The notes: generated by a model from the sequence alone, not told the origin. Positions 46,382 to 61,894 are shown, counted from the first letter of the stretch. The stretch: DNA of 64,000 nucleotides from Coprinopsis marcescibilis (GCA_004369085.1 ML210162.1:62001-126000); one strand, 5' to 3'. A program made the numbers and translations.

Positions 46382-48796
46382 TCAAACTGGATGACGCAAG
46401 ACGACTTCGTTCAAGTAGTTCATGGCCGATGCGCGATAATCGTCTGTCGTGATCTTCTGCCTCGGGATAGTCCCCATAAAGGTCATAATTTGGCGGTTGT
46501 TCAACCGGTACCTGGGCCAGTTTGGGAGCAGCAGCGCGTTTGGATCCAGAACGTTTGTGAATCGGATAATGTACGTTTGCAGTTCCCCTCCGCCCCAGGA
46601 ATTCAGGAGATCGTGACCATGAGCCTATGGATGCGAATACCGGTCAGTGATCTCTTTTTTCGTTCAGTAATTGCAAAGGGACTGACCGACCCCAGGACAG
46701 GGAGATTCTTGTATCGCTTACTCACTATCGACGTCAAAGCTTAACTTGAGAGTGACGTCATTTCAGAAAAGAACTTACAGAAGACCCACGCATTCTGCCT
46801 TTCAGCGGTACTGTTCAGCATCCAGCGACGCGGACCTTGGAATACGCCGTCTCCTTGGAATGCTGCAATCCGTTTGTACTGCGGTGTGATGGCATTTTTG
46901 GTGCCAGTATCGAAAGGCGAACCCTTCGCGACATCCTGTGGATATTCTTGAATTATCCTCGCCACTTCTGCGTCGGTAACGCCTGGAAGAAATACGGTCT
47001 GTATCCACTCTTTGAATTGAGCATTTATACTTGGAAGTGTCAGGCAGAGAAAGTGGAGAAGAATCTTGCGGTACTTGCGTGATATTCAGGGTCGAGAGGG
47101 AGAACGCGGTGCCTTCGTCGTCGCAGTTTCCTTGTCGGAGCTTAGCACTCATGTCGTCTAGGTCCGGAACGGTGCGTAATACCTGTGATGTATGGTACAC
47201 GGGCTACCTTTCCCTGTTGCACAAGTTTCTGTGGGTTGTCAGAAAACATGACCCCATCTGTCCGAGGAAGCCATGTCAAATGCAGGGCCTGGTCAGAACA
47301 TAAGACAGGTGAGTCGACAACACCTCTGAACAGGAGCACTCCCCGACCTGATATGATGTGATGCTAGGTGTTTTATCGATGGAAGCCTTGAGTCGGGCGT
47401 ATGGGACTGTACGCAAGCACTGAAGAGTGTCAGGGGAACCCGAGCAACCGGTATCAGTGACGACAAAGTCATAGTATTCCTGGCCGTTTGTTATGTCTCC
47501 GACCGGGATTGGTGCACCAGATTGCATGACGGCCGCTCTGAAGAGGCCGCGGGCGTTTCCACCGTAGGCTACCATATGAAGTGCAACTGAAATCGCCCCT
47601 GAAGATTCACCCCAGCTAGACGCGTTGGGTGAGACCTTTGCGATACCGAGAGAGCTTGGAAAACACTGACATTGTGACCTTTGTGGGATCGCCTCCAAAA
47701 TTGGATATGTATTTTTGGACCCATCGCAAAGCTTCCTGCTCTGAGCTGGATGTAAGTAAAGCAACCAAGGGCATGAGACCTGTACTTACGATCATGTAAA
47801 CCCAAGTTTCCGACACCTGCGTCTTTGACTTCTTTTCCAGCCATAAATCCGAATCCTGGTCGCCACAAAGCTAGTCAGCACACCCACCGACATTCACAGA
47901 TTATGCATAGACCGCACCGGACAACCTTGTGATACACGCATCAGCCGAATAACCAGATGAGAGAACCTCAAATATACCTGTGGTTCATGCTCACGAAGAT
48001 CACAGGATTATTCATGACAAGTGAACGAGCCACAATAGTGCCGCCATCGTACCTACCAGGCTCTGTTAGCAGCATCCTTCCACAACTCAAAACAAGATTC
48101 ACGTAGATGTAGACCCGACTTGGAATCCCCCTTGAAAGCGTTGTTAAACGGCTGGACTTTTTTTGTCATAAATTGTCTAAACATACCACCGAAAATCCAC
48201 TGGAGCTATGGGTGAGTTGATGTCCGCAAACTTTACCATGCATAAACTTACCACTAGAACAGGCAGCTTTGAATCTAGGGTGGCATTCTCGGGCTTCACC
48301 ACATTGATCGTTAGGCCTAGACGCACTTTCAGTAGGTCTTCAGGCCGATTAAGAGGTTGACAAGTCTTACAATCTTCTGACTGGGGAAGTGCATCGCTTC
48401 CGTAGATTACGTTGTCGATGTAATCGACCTCCTCCTGCGGTAACGCATCCAAGTTATTCGAGGGCTTTGAGGCCTTTCCCTGTTGGGGGCAGGCAGGTCC
48501 AAAGCTCTGTGCCCTGTGTGCTCCGCTGTACGGCGCTACAGCCGCTGGACGCCTGAAGCGTAAGTTCCCGGTGCTGATTTCAAGTGTTCAGAAGCGAAGT
48601 CGTGGAAGAATAGGGACGGGACGACGAGGACACACGGTGGTTTGGCAAACGGGATTCCCAAGAAGTGCGAAGCACCCCCTTTGGTGATCCCTGTGAAGGT
48701 CGCATTGTTGAGGACAACAGTAGGATCTGCAGCTGAGGAGACGCGAACAACGAGCAAAAACGCAGCGAGAGTTAGCGCTCGCAAGTAGGAAGGCAT
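46382..48796 (-). CDS. Secreted type-B carboxylesterase/lipase, copy 1
   Basis: Alpha/beta-hydrolase of the cholinesterase-like family, hydrolysing carboxylic esters outside the cell. A signal peptide (MPSYLRALTLAAFLLVVRVSSA) is followed by FLGIPFAKPP, the disulphide motif SEDC/LTINVVKP and WGESSGAIS, where the nucleophile elbow reads GESSG instead of the usual GESAG. Next are the acid residue in CDDEGTAFS, GDGVFQGPRR, and the catalytic His region AHGHDLLNSWGGGELQ. It ends EVVLRHPV then TGA. All exon joins examined are open. It lies first of three same-strand copies; copies 1 and 2 share the GGGELQ and DITNGQ motifs and are closer to each other than to copy 3. Confidence 0.9.
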
Positions 48797-49791
48797 GTCG
48801 AGTAAGTCCTTGGAATTTACACCCTCGGTCCACCCATTTTATAGACCCTTTGAGTGAGCAGATCTATGGGACCAGTATCTCAACTCGGTGAGCTGGACCT
48901 CTCGACCGGAAGCAAACTCTGCCACCGTCGGAAGTATATCTTCGGCCGGGTGAATAGGCTATAATTCTTGACAGAGGCGTGCGCCCGAGTCGTCTCTTGG
49001 AAGCTTCAATATACCGCATAATCAACCTCGGATAGGCATTGCCACATTATTTGGGACCCCTTCCTAAACATCGAAGACGTGCTCCACCTCCATTGATCTT
49101 GATAACCTGCTCTGCTCTGCCTCAGGGCTGCAGTCTTTGCTCTCTTGGACCTGTCCCAATGATCGTACTTATCTAGAAAGTTTGTTCATCAAATGCAAAG
49201 GCAGAGACAGGTGAGTGGGAGTATGATATACAGGGACACTTCGCAGGTGTCTGTACAAGCTTCTGTAGCGGTAATGCCGCTGATTTTGACTCGCTGATAC
49301 TCATCAAAGTACTAATAGCAGCTGGTGCACTCCGAAATCGACTTAGCAAATGTCCACGACCACCACGCGCCAAAACCGCGATCCGAGGAGCCACCGCCTT
49401 CATCTACTAGTCTCAAACTGAGCAGGATTGCTTGTCGTCATTATCCTTATCAAAACTCATCCCAGGGCTCTTCAACAGATAACTTGGGCTGTTTTAGCCT
49501 TTATTAGGTCGTCGAAGACAAGAGCACTTGAAGACTTGAAGTGGGCTTGCCGGAGAACCGGAGCAACCGTTGCCGTGCCGGCTGGTGCTCAGCGCAGATC
49601 TCGGTTTAATTTCTTGCTGAATCACTCTCACTCGCAAGGGCATGGTTTTGCCGGCACTAGCTTCACTCAGACCTCTATTACCCTTCGCCGCCCACTTTCG
49701 AATCCGTATGTATAACAGCATCAAATTCACAAATTGACAGCCCCGTACTACTCGGATAATGACGGACGTCAGGCCTTAGGTCTAAACGGGA
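48797..49791. other. Intergenic region between carboxylesterase copies 1 and 2
   Basis: Contains the promoter of copy 1 and the 3' flank of copy 2. Short frames only, no gene recognised. Confidence 0.35.
48837..48843 (-). promoter_or_regulatory. TATA box of carboxylesterase copy 1
   Basis: TATAAAA on the minus strand, about 40 bp before the ATG at 48796. Confidence 0.55.
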
Positions 49792-52202
49792 TTGCGGAGT
49801 ACGACCTGGTTGAGGTAGTTCATCGCCGACACCCGATAATTGTCGAGCGTGATAGTGACTGGTGGGAAGGAGTCGACGAAAGTTATCATCTGGCGGTTGC
49901 TCAGTCGATATTTGGGCCAATTGAAGTTAAGGAACGAGTCCAGGTTCGGATTCAGGACATTGGCAAATCGGATGATGTAGTTCTGTAGCTCACCGCCTCC
50001 GTATGAGTTAAGGAGGTCGTGGGCATGAACCTGGGTCAAATAGGTCAGTCTACAATGCTAAGAATTCGGGCATAATAACACCCACAGATCCCAACACGGG
50101 AAGGGCTTTCAAACGCTTGCTGACTGTAATGACGAGCTCGGTTCAGTTACCGGTGCAGGCAGCAGGAGTAATTTTGCCTACGAAATACCCAGGCATCCTG
50201 GCTGTCTGCGGTGTAATCCAGCATCCATCTACGAGGGCCCTGGAACACACCATCGCCCTGGAATGCAGCAATCCTCTTGTACTGAGGCGTGATTGCGTTG
50301 AATGGGCCTGTGTTGAATGGTGAGCCTTGGCTGATGTTCCTAGGGTATTCCAGCAGCATTCGGTCGACCTCAACTTCAGTAACGCCCGGCAGAAAGACAC
50401 TTTGGATGTATTCTTTCAACTCGTCGTCAGTCCTTCCAGCAATGTATTAGATTCACTCTCAGCCAGAAGGGATGCGACTTACGTCACGTTGAGGTTGGAT
50501 AGAGAGAAAAACGTTCCCTCGTCGTCGCAACTCCCTGGTCATCCGTTATGAACGCGCGGGTCATCGTTAAACGGACGACTCGCCTGTGATGTACGGGATG
50601 CGAGCAATCTTTCCTCGTTGCACTAATCGCTGCGGATGGTCGGAGAACAAAACACCATCGGCTCGAGGAAGCCATGCAAGATGCAATGCCTGGATGCAAG
50701 TAAGTCATTTGATAACTCCCATTTCCCGTTGACACCCACCTGATACGCGAATACACTAGGAGTCTTGTCGATGGCAGCTTTGAGCCTATCGTACGGAACT
50801 CTTCGCAAGCACTCCAGCGTATCCACAGAGCCCGCACAACCTGTGTCGGAGACAACAAAGTCGTAGTATTGCTGCCCATTGGTGATGTCTCCCACAGGGA
50901 TCGGAGCGCCAGACTGCATGATACCTGCACGAAAGAGACCTTGGGTGTCACCATCATACGCGACCATATGCAAGGCTACAGAAATCGCTCCAGCGGATTC
51001 TCCCCAGCTATGACAGACTTTTTAAGTTTCTCCCATGTGATAGCATCGAAGACAACTGACATTGTGACCTTGGAAGGATCCCCTCCAAAGTTTCTGATGT
51101 ACTTCTGGATCCATCGGAACGCTTCTCTCTCTGTTCGCCATTATCCGGATTCAGCTGTTTGAGGCAAGCTGGGGGACTGAAACAGACATACGGTCGTGGA
51201 GTCCAAGGTTTCCAACCTTAGCTTCTTTCACTTCTCTGCTGGCCATAAACCCAAACCCTAAAGCACGACCCATCTGTATCTGTCCCACTGGCACTTACAT
51301 ACTGCTACTCTTACCTGACAACCTTGAAATTGCGACACTAGGTAAGCGGTCCGATAGTTACAGCTCTGGAGAACTTGGGCTATACCTGTAATTCATGCTC
51401 ACGACGATAACAGGATTGTTTATCAAAACGGAGCGCGATACGATACTTGCACCGTCATACCTGGTTTGCGAGTCACGCTGTCAGTCAGTACAATAAACGA
51501 ATGATGAATTGCGCACATTGACGGGCCTCCCAAAACGAAACCACCTTCGGTATCGTTGTCAATGTGTTAGCCTGCTGTTTCTGCTGACATAAAGGACGTT
51601 ACCGCCAAAAATCCACTACAACTTAGGTGAGTTTCCAACTTCTTTACTAAGCGCCTGCTACTGGTTACTCACAACCAGTACAGGTAAATTGGAATTTGCA
51701 TTAGCATCCTCCGGCTTGAATACGTTGATAGTAAGACCTTTAATATCCTCCGTCACGCTGTGCAAACCTCGTAACAGATAGGACTCACAATCCTCCGAGT
51801 CAGGAAAGAGGAACCCGTAAATCGAATCTGCCATATAATTCACTACGTCCGCAGGCAGATCCTTGATTATTGGCAAAGTGATGGCCTGTTGTGGACATGA
51901 TGGACCGTAGGATCCCACACTGTACTCCCCTTTGTATGGTTCTATCGGTTGGGGGAGCCTAAATCGTAAGTCACCAATCCTGTTCGAAAGAGATTAAGCA
52001 CTAGAAAACATCCGCAACACTTTCAATTGTTAACGCACGGCGGTCGAGCAAACGGAATTCCTAAGAAGCGGGACGATACGCCGTCGGTCGTTCCTATGAA
52101 GGTGCCATTGTCGAGGATGACGGTGGGGTTCACCAATGCGGAAACTTTGGACAGCTGTATAAACGCAAGAACGAGTGCAAGGCGTTGCAGATAGGAAGGC
52201 AT
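49792..52202 (-). CDS. Secreted type-B carboxylesterase/lipase, copy 2
   Basis: Same family and layout as copy 1. The first exon (ATG at 52202, MPSYLQRLALVLAFIQLSKV) encodes a signal peptide and leads to FLGIPFARPP. Then come a SEDCES-type cysteine motif, NVFKPEDANANSNLPVLV, the nucleophile elbow WGESAGAIS with the normal Ala, MQSGAPIPVGDITNGQ, CDDEGTFFS, and the His region VHAHDLLNSYGGGELQ. The stop follows NQVVLRNPV. The N-terminus is nearly the same as that of copy 1 (MPSYL...), which fits a relatively recent tandem duplication. Substrate specificity is not readable. Confidence 0.9.
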
Positions 52203-52683
52203 CTCTTAACGAAATTCTCGCTGTCTCCCTTCGTCTCGTCTGTTTTATAGCCGCCTCGGTAGGGTTCGCCTATTAGTAGTACACGCTCCATCTCAAACCA
52301 TTGTCAGAGAATGCTACCTATTAGGTTGGCGCTGCTTCCGGGACGTTTACCGGAAGAAGGCTAGCTGTCGGGCTGATCCCGGTAGATCTTCTTTTGGAGG
52401 TGCAGTACTATGTGGCGAGCCAAAGGGTAGGCACTGAGTTCTGCTTTAGTCGACTAACGTCGAGCTACTAAGCCTAAGGCGCTGTCAGATATCGATGGTG
52501 AGTGTGCGATCACTGCGCGCAGAGCCGGTCGAATTCAGCGAACTCTTTCAAAACAGCGTTAGAAACACATCACACAAAATAAACCAGCAAATAATGTCGT
52601 TTTAGAGTCGTCAGGTCATAAATAATCGTGAACATCGATATAATATACAATTGTTAAAAATTCGCCTCCTGGCGAGTCGCAAG
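52203..52683. other. Intergenic region between carboxylesterase copies 2 and 3
   Basis: About 480 bp: promoter of copy 2 and 3' flank of copy 3. No gene seen. Confidence 0.4.
52243..52249 (-). promoter_or_regulatory. TATA box of carboxylesterase copy 2
   Basis: TATAAAA on the minus strand, about 41 bp before the ATG at 52202. Confidence 0.55.
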
Positions 52684-55053
<2,370 letters not shown>

Positions 55054-55572
55054 CTTTGAGCTGGAAGAGGGATGTTCGAGGATCCTCGCTGTCCATGGCC
55101 AGTTTTTATCCGGTTCTGCTGCTACACAGGATGTATGTAACCTTGAACAAGAACCAACTTGAAATTGTCATGGGTCCTGCAAGCATGCGGTCGCTTGCTG
55201 GGCCACTCGCATCCTGTTCTCATTTTTCCTTTTCCAGGTGAAGAAAGGACCCGCCAGATTCCGCAAAAGGGTGAGCACATTGCAAAAAAAGAACGTAACT
55301 TACGGTATCTGGACGATTACTGGACAAGATTTTTTGCATTCCTGCTCAAACTGGTCCCGTGTGCTTTCAACGCGTGGATTTATCCGGAAAGAATCCGCAA
55401 ACACGGCCGCCAGGAGAGGTCAGGAGAGGTTACATAGGCGCGGTCACGCACAGAAGGTACAGAAGCTTCCTTGACTTTGCATGTGGATCTTCTTGGCATA
55501 GGTACAAGAATCTGGGGTATTATAGGCACCGTTCGCCAAATCAAAGTATTATACACTAATACATAGAAAAGT
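55054..55572. other. Intergenic region
   Basis: Promoter of carboxylesterase copy 3 and 3' flank of the trehalase gene. No gene seen. Confidence 0.4.
55103..55109 (-). promoter_or_regulatory. TATA-like box of carboxylesterase copy 3
   Basis: ATAAAAA on the minus strand, about 50 bp before the ATG at 55053. Weaker than those of copies 1 and 2. Confidence 0.4.
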
Positions 55573-58488
55573 TCAAAAGAGATACGAGAGCAGACAGCCT
55601 ACCGCGAACAGGATGTAGGGCATTTGATGAATGGTGCTCGATCCGCTGCCTGCACCGTCCGTGTTTCTGGGTCCTGTTGGTACTTCAAGAAGGTTGGGGC
55701 ATTGGGGGACAACCAGGGCCCCGCCGTAATTGCTTGCGACCCATAGAGCGACGCCATTCGTCCAACCAAAGCCCGCCTGAAAATTCGCAACACAAGGTAA
55801 ATCTCCCGATCAAAAAAGTGCGGGGTAAACTTAGACTTGCCTGAACAACATATTCTCCTCCGCGACCAGCTGAGTCAATATCCAAATTTGAGAATTTCTC
55901 AAACATCTGATTGAATGCGTTAAACGTCAGTCGCCCGAAATTCCCTGACCTGACATCGAAGTGAGCTCACATGGCCATTTTGGTCTACGCTTTGAGTGAT
56001 TCTGAGCTCCGCTTCCGAAAGCCTTGGTAGGATACCTTCGATAGCACCACCGGTTGCGTGCCTTTTCAAGATGTAAGCAGCGGGTCGCGGCATTGAAAAC
56101 TAAAATCTTACCAACTGCAGAGGGTGCTAGCGAAATATCGATTAGCCAATTCTCGGCCCAAGGCAGCGGCCCAGCCTTCTCCTTCAGTGGAATTTCCGCC
56201 GTTGAATACAGTTCCATTCAGCCGATTGATATCGGCCGATGTCCCTGTTGCAGTAGCATTCTGGTCAAAAGTTATGGGTTGACCCGGAAGTTCATTCTCT
56301 TCCAACCCCAACTGGCCAGAAGGCACGAGGGAGAATGTCGATTCGCCTTCGGCAGGCTGGGGTAAAGGGCCTGAAGAAACATTGGCAGGAAGACCACGCA
56401 GTGCCTGTAACGCTATGTACTGGTGAGGTGGCCAGGTGTTCGGAGCATCCCTATACAAGCAATGAGATTCAGCGTGATAAACGGGAAGTTGACCCCTTAC
56501 CATTGCAGGTGACTGTCTACAAATGTGCTGGGGTATGTGCCGTTGTATCGGTTCAGAACGAGATGGATGGAAGAAAATGCTCCGAATGCCGCTTCTTCGC
56601 TCGCTAAGACCTCATCTGGGAAGATGCCGCTCCAGAAGGGATAGAAATGGGCAGCCGTGAAGATTGTGTTCCGGTCGTTGGTTGTGAGGCTGAAGTCATA
56701 GAATCCAAGCTGTGAAAGGCACTTCAGCATTGAACTCCAACATGAGAGCCATCCCAAAAGCGCTAACCTTTTCGGGATCCCACAGTAGGTCGATAATAGC
56801 CAAACGCAATTCAGCCGCAAGTCGACGATGCCTGTTTACTCCAGTAGAGTTCGATCCGTATAGATCAGCAAGGACAATGTGACTCCTGTCTGCAAGGTAA
56901 TTGTGAGCTGATGGACGACATCTGACGGGATATGAGTATAACTCACAAATGATGCTGTTAAGGTCAACAGCGATTGTCGCTCGAACGTCCAGAGCCCGCA
57001 AACTATTACCACCTGCAGAGTACCATCTCGCAGAGTAATCCCAGCCTGACTCTGCCCCACTTGCCAATTCAGCGTAAAGGTCGGCCCGCTCCGTTTCGTT
57101 CAAAGGAGGCAAATCCGGGCTATTGGCAGTCAGGTAATCTAAGTGACGATGAGGATATTGACATCACGCAGATAGGACGCGCATACCTGTTAAATAGGAC
57201 TCTGGCCTAGGAGCACTATTGGTAACCGCGTAGTGATAGACTTGGTGGGTGGCATTTGTGAAAGGGCTCGTGACGGAAACTGATCGTTCTTGAGACCACC
57301 AAGTGAGCTCTTTCTGTTTGCAATCGGGTCAGCGAAGTATTCAACATGCCCAAATGGTGACCTCACCTCAGCCAAAGGTATACCCCGTGCAAGGATACCC
57401 CTATCGCCAGAGACCTCAACGTAGCGAGCGAGCATCTGATTCCGATGTGAGATTCCGCACTTGAACTAATATAAAACACGTACTTGAATGAAAACCGGGG
57501 GCTGAGAGCGGTTCAGATCTAGAAACGCGTGACGTCAGTCGGTCGCAGATGTGATTCGCCGTCTAAAGCAACCTACAGTAGATACGACCGCCGTTTGGAA
57601 TGAAGCCAATCGTGTCCAACTCATCCATAAAGTTTTGGAGCGTAGCATTTGCGATATCGAAGAGCTCGGATTCGAGTAAACCTTCAAGAATCCAGAAGCT
57701 ATCCCAGTAATATTGCTCCCTGAAACGTCCGCCTGTGGAAACGTGCTCAGCGACAAAGACCTCAGATACAGTGATATGCTATACTTTACCTGGTACAACG
57801 AACGTGTGATTCAATGGAATTAGTGTGCTTTCACACCTCCCGCTGGTCCCGCACAATGTAGACTCATTTGTTCCACGGATCAGTTGGGTCCAGAATCCAT
57901 GCACGGCTTGAGAGAACCCTCTGCACAGGGGGTCAGAGACATTATTCAAGAAAGCGGGATTGGGATTGAAGCTTGGGAGGGCCAATGCTTGGAGTTCGAG
58001 ACCTTCTCCCGTAAAGTCGTTTTCGAGGAACGTTACGATTTGTCCATATGTCGTTCCAGTGGAAATGTTTTGGAAATCGTTCAAGACTTCACGGGCTGGC
58101 TTGCTAGTTGGCTAAAGCGAAGAACGTGAGCTTGGTCCGTTGTGTTCGCGACACGGAACTTGCCTTGTCGATGAAGGTTTTATCGTCCGGATACACATGG
58201 GCTACATTGACGGTTTGAAGAAGCTAAGTAGAATGAATCAGCGCATGGGTTTAAAGCCAGGGATACGATCAGACGTACAGGTCCGGCACAGAATATTTCT
58301 GAGGGACACCACTCCTGTCTCGGCGGTAGAGCTGCTTGCGAAGGAAGCGTTTGGTCGAGAGGTGCAGACGGAGTAGGCCTCGCTGTGACAACTGTAATGG
58401 TTGGGGGTTCCGATGAGTTCTGAGCAAGCGCGTGTCCTGCTAGCCACAGAGAGTACAAGGAGAGCCATGTCGCTCTGAGCTTCGCCAT
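55573..58488 (-). CDS. Secreted GH37 trehalase, possible GPI anchor
   Basis: Cleaves trehalose to two glucose molecules. A signal peptide (MAKLRATWLSLYSLWLAGHALA) precedes the GH37 core. Family signature 1 is readable across an intron as PGGRFREQYYWDSFW, followed by LESELFDIANATLQNFMDEL and IGFIPNGGRIYYLNRSQPP. Signature 2 is QWDAPNTWPP. ESGWDYSARW and EGWAAALGRELANRYF follow, then GGEYVVQ/AGFGWTNGV. Many NxS/T sites suggest a glycosylated extracellular enzyme. The C-terminus, GSGSSTIHQ followed by a hydrophobic tail YILFAVGCLLSYLF and the stop, fits a GPI-attachment signal or a tail anchor. An intron at 58104-58163 appears to use a GC donor. Confidence 0.9.
58104..58163 (-). other. Candidate GC-AG intron in trehalase
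   Basis: On the minus strand the donor reads AAG/GCAAGT and the acceptor CCAACTAG. Using the nearer acceptor (CTTTAG) leads to an early stop, so the further one was preferred. The join gives DK/QAREVLNDFQN. Confidence 0.45.
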
Positions 58489-59699
58489 GGCGTAGATACA
58501 AGTCGTGCAAGTCAAGCAAAGACAAAGTGTGAAAACGAAGGTCTTGGTTGGGTTGAAAATAGACCAGAGACACGGTGAAGTGTACTAGTACGCACCTCGA
58601 CGGTCGGTGACGATCTTTATAGAACTGCCAGGAAGACTTCCACGCCATTACTTACGGGTTTCGAGATGGTTACCACTGTCGGACGTGGGGTTGGTGCGCA
58701 AGAAGCACCACACAAGTAGTACACCTGACCTGTGAACCGGAGCCCAATGACGAAATCCACGCGCTTTGTGAAGCGAAGGGGCCACGATGTTACAAACCTT
58801 GTCTACAAACAGCAAACCAAGCATGGTACATTGCTGATCTTTATGCTGGAGTGCGCCAATTCTCTTGCCCCAGATGAACATGCCCATGGTGCAACTGATC
58901 TTTCTCAGGTGGATGTGAGTATGGAGTGATAACCAAGAGCAAACCTGAGGTAAACGGAGGTTCGATGATGTATCCACTTCGGCCTATTACGTACATACAT
59001 GAAATGGAATCCTCACACGCTTCGGCGTCCATCACCCCGAACAGACTTCTTGAATTTCGGACTGATACAAAACAAGATCGTCCCATGCGCTCGGGTAAGG
59101 ACAGGTTTGACATTGCGAACCTCAGTTGACCTAAATATCAAAGTCCGTCAAGCAATGCTCAGAATGTCAAGAGATGCCCACTTCCAATTGCCGCTGTGAA
59201 CAATCTGCAAAACATTACCGGGGTTACAACGAGGCGCTACGCAGTTCTAGCTGTTATCTCGTGATAGTAGACATTGAGGTGGTCCACCCCATGCCCGCGG
59301 TCGCGCCGCAGGTCAAAAGTGGTATTCAAAACGTAGAAATAAAGAAACAAGATTGCTCAACATGTGCCAGTAGGAAGTTGGTTCCCACAGATACTTCCAC
59401 TTCGTCGATTTCAAGTCATTGGCGAAGCAATCTGAACAACGAAGTGGTTAAAAAGGCGAACTCACGTAGTTAACACATGAACAGACATAAAACATCATGG
59501 ACTCCCGGCCTCCCTGCAATTGTATATCCGGCGACCTTCCAAAGAATAACTACTCGTAAAACCAGTGCTCCTCAGCGGCAAAGGATACTCAGCACTACAT
59601 AACGCACCTGACCCAACCCATTGATAAACTCGGGGGTGCCGCCCATTACACGAAAATCGCCAACACAGGTCGTGAACACCGATGGCGGCGTATTAGGGA
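58489..59699. other. Intergenic, no gene recognised
   Basis: About 1.2 kb. The longest frame (minus 58648-58977) has no recognisable feature. Contains the trehalase promoter and the 3' flank of the RBM25-like gene. Confidence 0.4.
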
Positions 59700-61894
59700 T
59701 TAATCGTCAACAAGCATCTTTTCGGTAAGAATGCCATCATTATAAGCCATACTTTCGAAGATGATCTGCCTCCAGAGGCTGACAACAAATTCCAGGGCTT
59801 CTTCATCCAGGACCTGTACAAGATGTCAGTGGTGGCTACGAGAGAAAGGAGGTGTCACTCACTGGTTCCAATCCTTCAACCAGTTTTGGAGGTGATTTGT
59901 GATCCTTGAGGTGCTCCAAAACAAAGAGAATCAGATCTTCTTCCTCCATATCCCCCAGGTATTTGCTCATCAAGCGTTTGACAAGTGGCTCGAATTTTCG
60001 GTCGATCATGGTCTGGGTAGGCTGGCATGAGACACATAGTGGGCGGGGTAGAAACAAAGCACTTACATCTGACAAACCATCCCAACGAACCTTCGCCTTA
60101 AACAAAGTCTCTTTGTCGTGAGGAACAGAGTCTTTGATCCTGACCAGTCGCTCCCTAATTTGCTCTCCACTCTCTGCGACACTAAAGTCAAGTTTGACGA
60201 GAGGTGCTTTCCGTTTCTTGAGCGCATCTTCTTCGTCTTCTTCAGTGAAGACCGTCGTCTTCTCCTTGTGCTCCTTGTCTTTCGCTGCATTGACAATAGG
60301 AGCTATAGATACATTGAGTCGCACAGGCGCGCCATCGTCCAACAGCATGCCGGCCTTCCTTTGCTCCTCTGCTAAAGATTGCATCTCGTTCATTTGACGT
60401 GCCAAGAACTCTTCCGACTCCTTTCGCAGATTTTCAGCTTCCTGTTCTTCATATTTCCTTGACGCATCATCCGCCTCCTCTTCTAGTTCCAGACGTCTCG
60501 AACGCAGGTGACGCCATCGTGATCTGCTGATGGTCAGGAGGGCAAAATACAAGATAATATCTGAACATACCGGTCAACATAGAACAATTCGTCACTTTCA
60601 TCATCGTCCCATATATCGAGGCGCTTCCTCATTTCGTAACGATCACGCTCTTCTGACTCTTTGATTGCTTCTTGCTTCGCGATTGCTCGTTCGATTGCAT
60701 GAATCCTCTGTCTCTCGCGGGGTTCATATCGTCTTTCTCGCTAAAGGGAAATCATTCAACCATTAGCTGCTCAGAGGTAATCTCGAGAACTTACGTCTTT
60801 GAACGAGTTTTCTTCATCTCGTCTACGGGCTTCCTTCCTTTCATTCTCCAATTCCTCGTCGGTTTTCGCCACGGGAGACACCATTTCGTGATCCTTGCCT
60901 TCTTCAGCCTTCACGAATCCTGGTGACTTTCCATACCCTTGCGGTCCCTTCCCGAATGCTTTCTGGTTCGGAGTCGCGGAAGTGCTTTGGTTCTTCCCCC
61001 ATTCTCTTGACTTTGGACCACTTGGTAGAAGAGATGGAATATTGGCTTGGACATCGCGCATCTTTTCTCGTTCGTGTTTGGCAGCACGTTCACGGAATTG
61101 TGCGATCTCTGATATCACCAAGCCGCGCTGTGTTTCTGGGAGATCTGACTCCTGGAGGTCGTGCAAATGTGGTGGAACAACGTATTTTTCCTTGTCAATT
61201 AGACCGTTGCTAGCGGCGTCCCGTTGCAGACGGATAATATCTGCTACGAGCTCGTCGATCTTCGCTTTGGCTTCTTTCTTCTTTGTTTCATCTTGCTGTG
61301 AAATAGTTAAATCATGCGCGATGACGATGAGCTCTCATCAGACTCACATCGATATTCATTTTCTGTGACGAATATGCATCCAAGAACAACCGCGTCTTTT
61401 CATCCGCTTTTATCTGGATTGAGAGCATAGGCGAGAATGGCGTGGAAAATTGGGGCAACTACGCACCAGTAGCTTTTTGTTGGCACACCCGTCCTCCAAA
61501 GCTGGCAGTTCTACCCCATTCAATAATTGCATGGCTCGAATAGCTGCATCAGGATCCTCGAATTCTGCGAAACCAAAGCCTTGCGGTTTGTTGGCCGGCG
61601 TGATAAGACGTTTGAATGACTTAACGGTGCCACAGGTCTAAGGGGATTAAACTTGTTCAGTGTGACAGAACATGAATCAAATTTGGTACTTACCCCCAAC
61701 AATTGATTCAAGAAAGCGTCAGTAATACCGCCCGAGATCGAGCCAACGAATAAGGTGGCCGTTCTCTGTGCTTGAGGTTGTATAAATTGCATTTGTTGCT
61801 GCTGCTGTGCCAAAGCTTGCATTGAGGGACCTTGGCCAAACGATGGCAAAGGTGGCGCACGCATCCCAAGTCCCATCCTGTTTCCAGGCAACAT
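59700..61894 (-). CDS. RBM25-like splicing factor (RRM plus PWI)
   Basis: Nuclear RNA-binding protein that influences 5' splice-site choice with the U1 snRNP. The N-terminus is Pro/Gln-rich, then an RRM with RNP2 ATLFVGSISG and RNP1 GFGFAEFEDPDAA. VKADEKTRLFLDAY follows, as in human RBM25 (VKVDAKTKAQLDEW). The ETQRGLVISEIAQFRERAAKHE region matches the RDLISREISKFRD part of RBM25. A long charged, coiled region has Arg/Glu-rich repeats (shorter than in animals). The C-terminal PWI domain reads VRWDGLSD/TMIDRKFEPLVKRLMSKYLGDMEEEDLILFV, then VLDEEALEFVVSLWRQIIFE. The start at 61894 (MLPGNRMGLG) was preferred to an upstream ATG at 61945. Confidence 0.92.

Noticed and set aside
58648..58977. 109-codon minus-strand ORF in the gap after trehalase
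   Set aside because: Composition and lack of motifs give no support for a gene.
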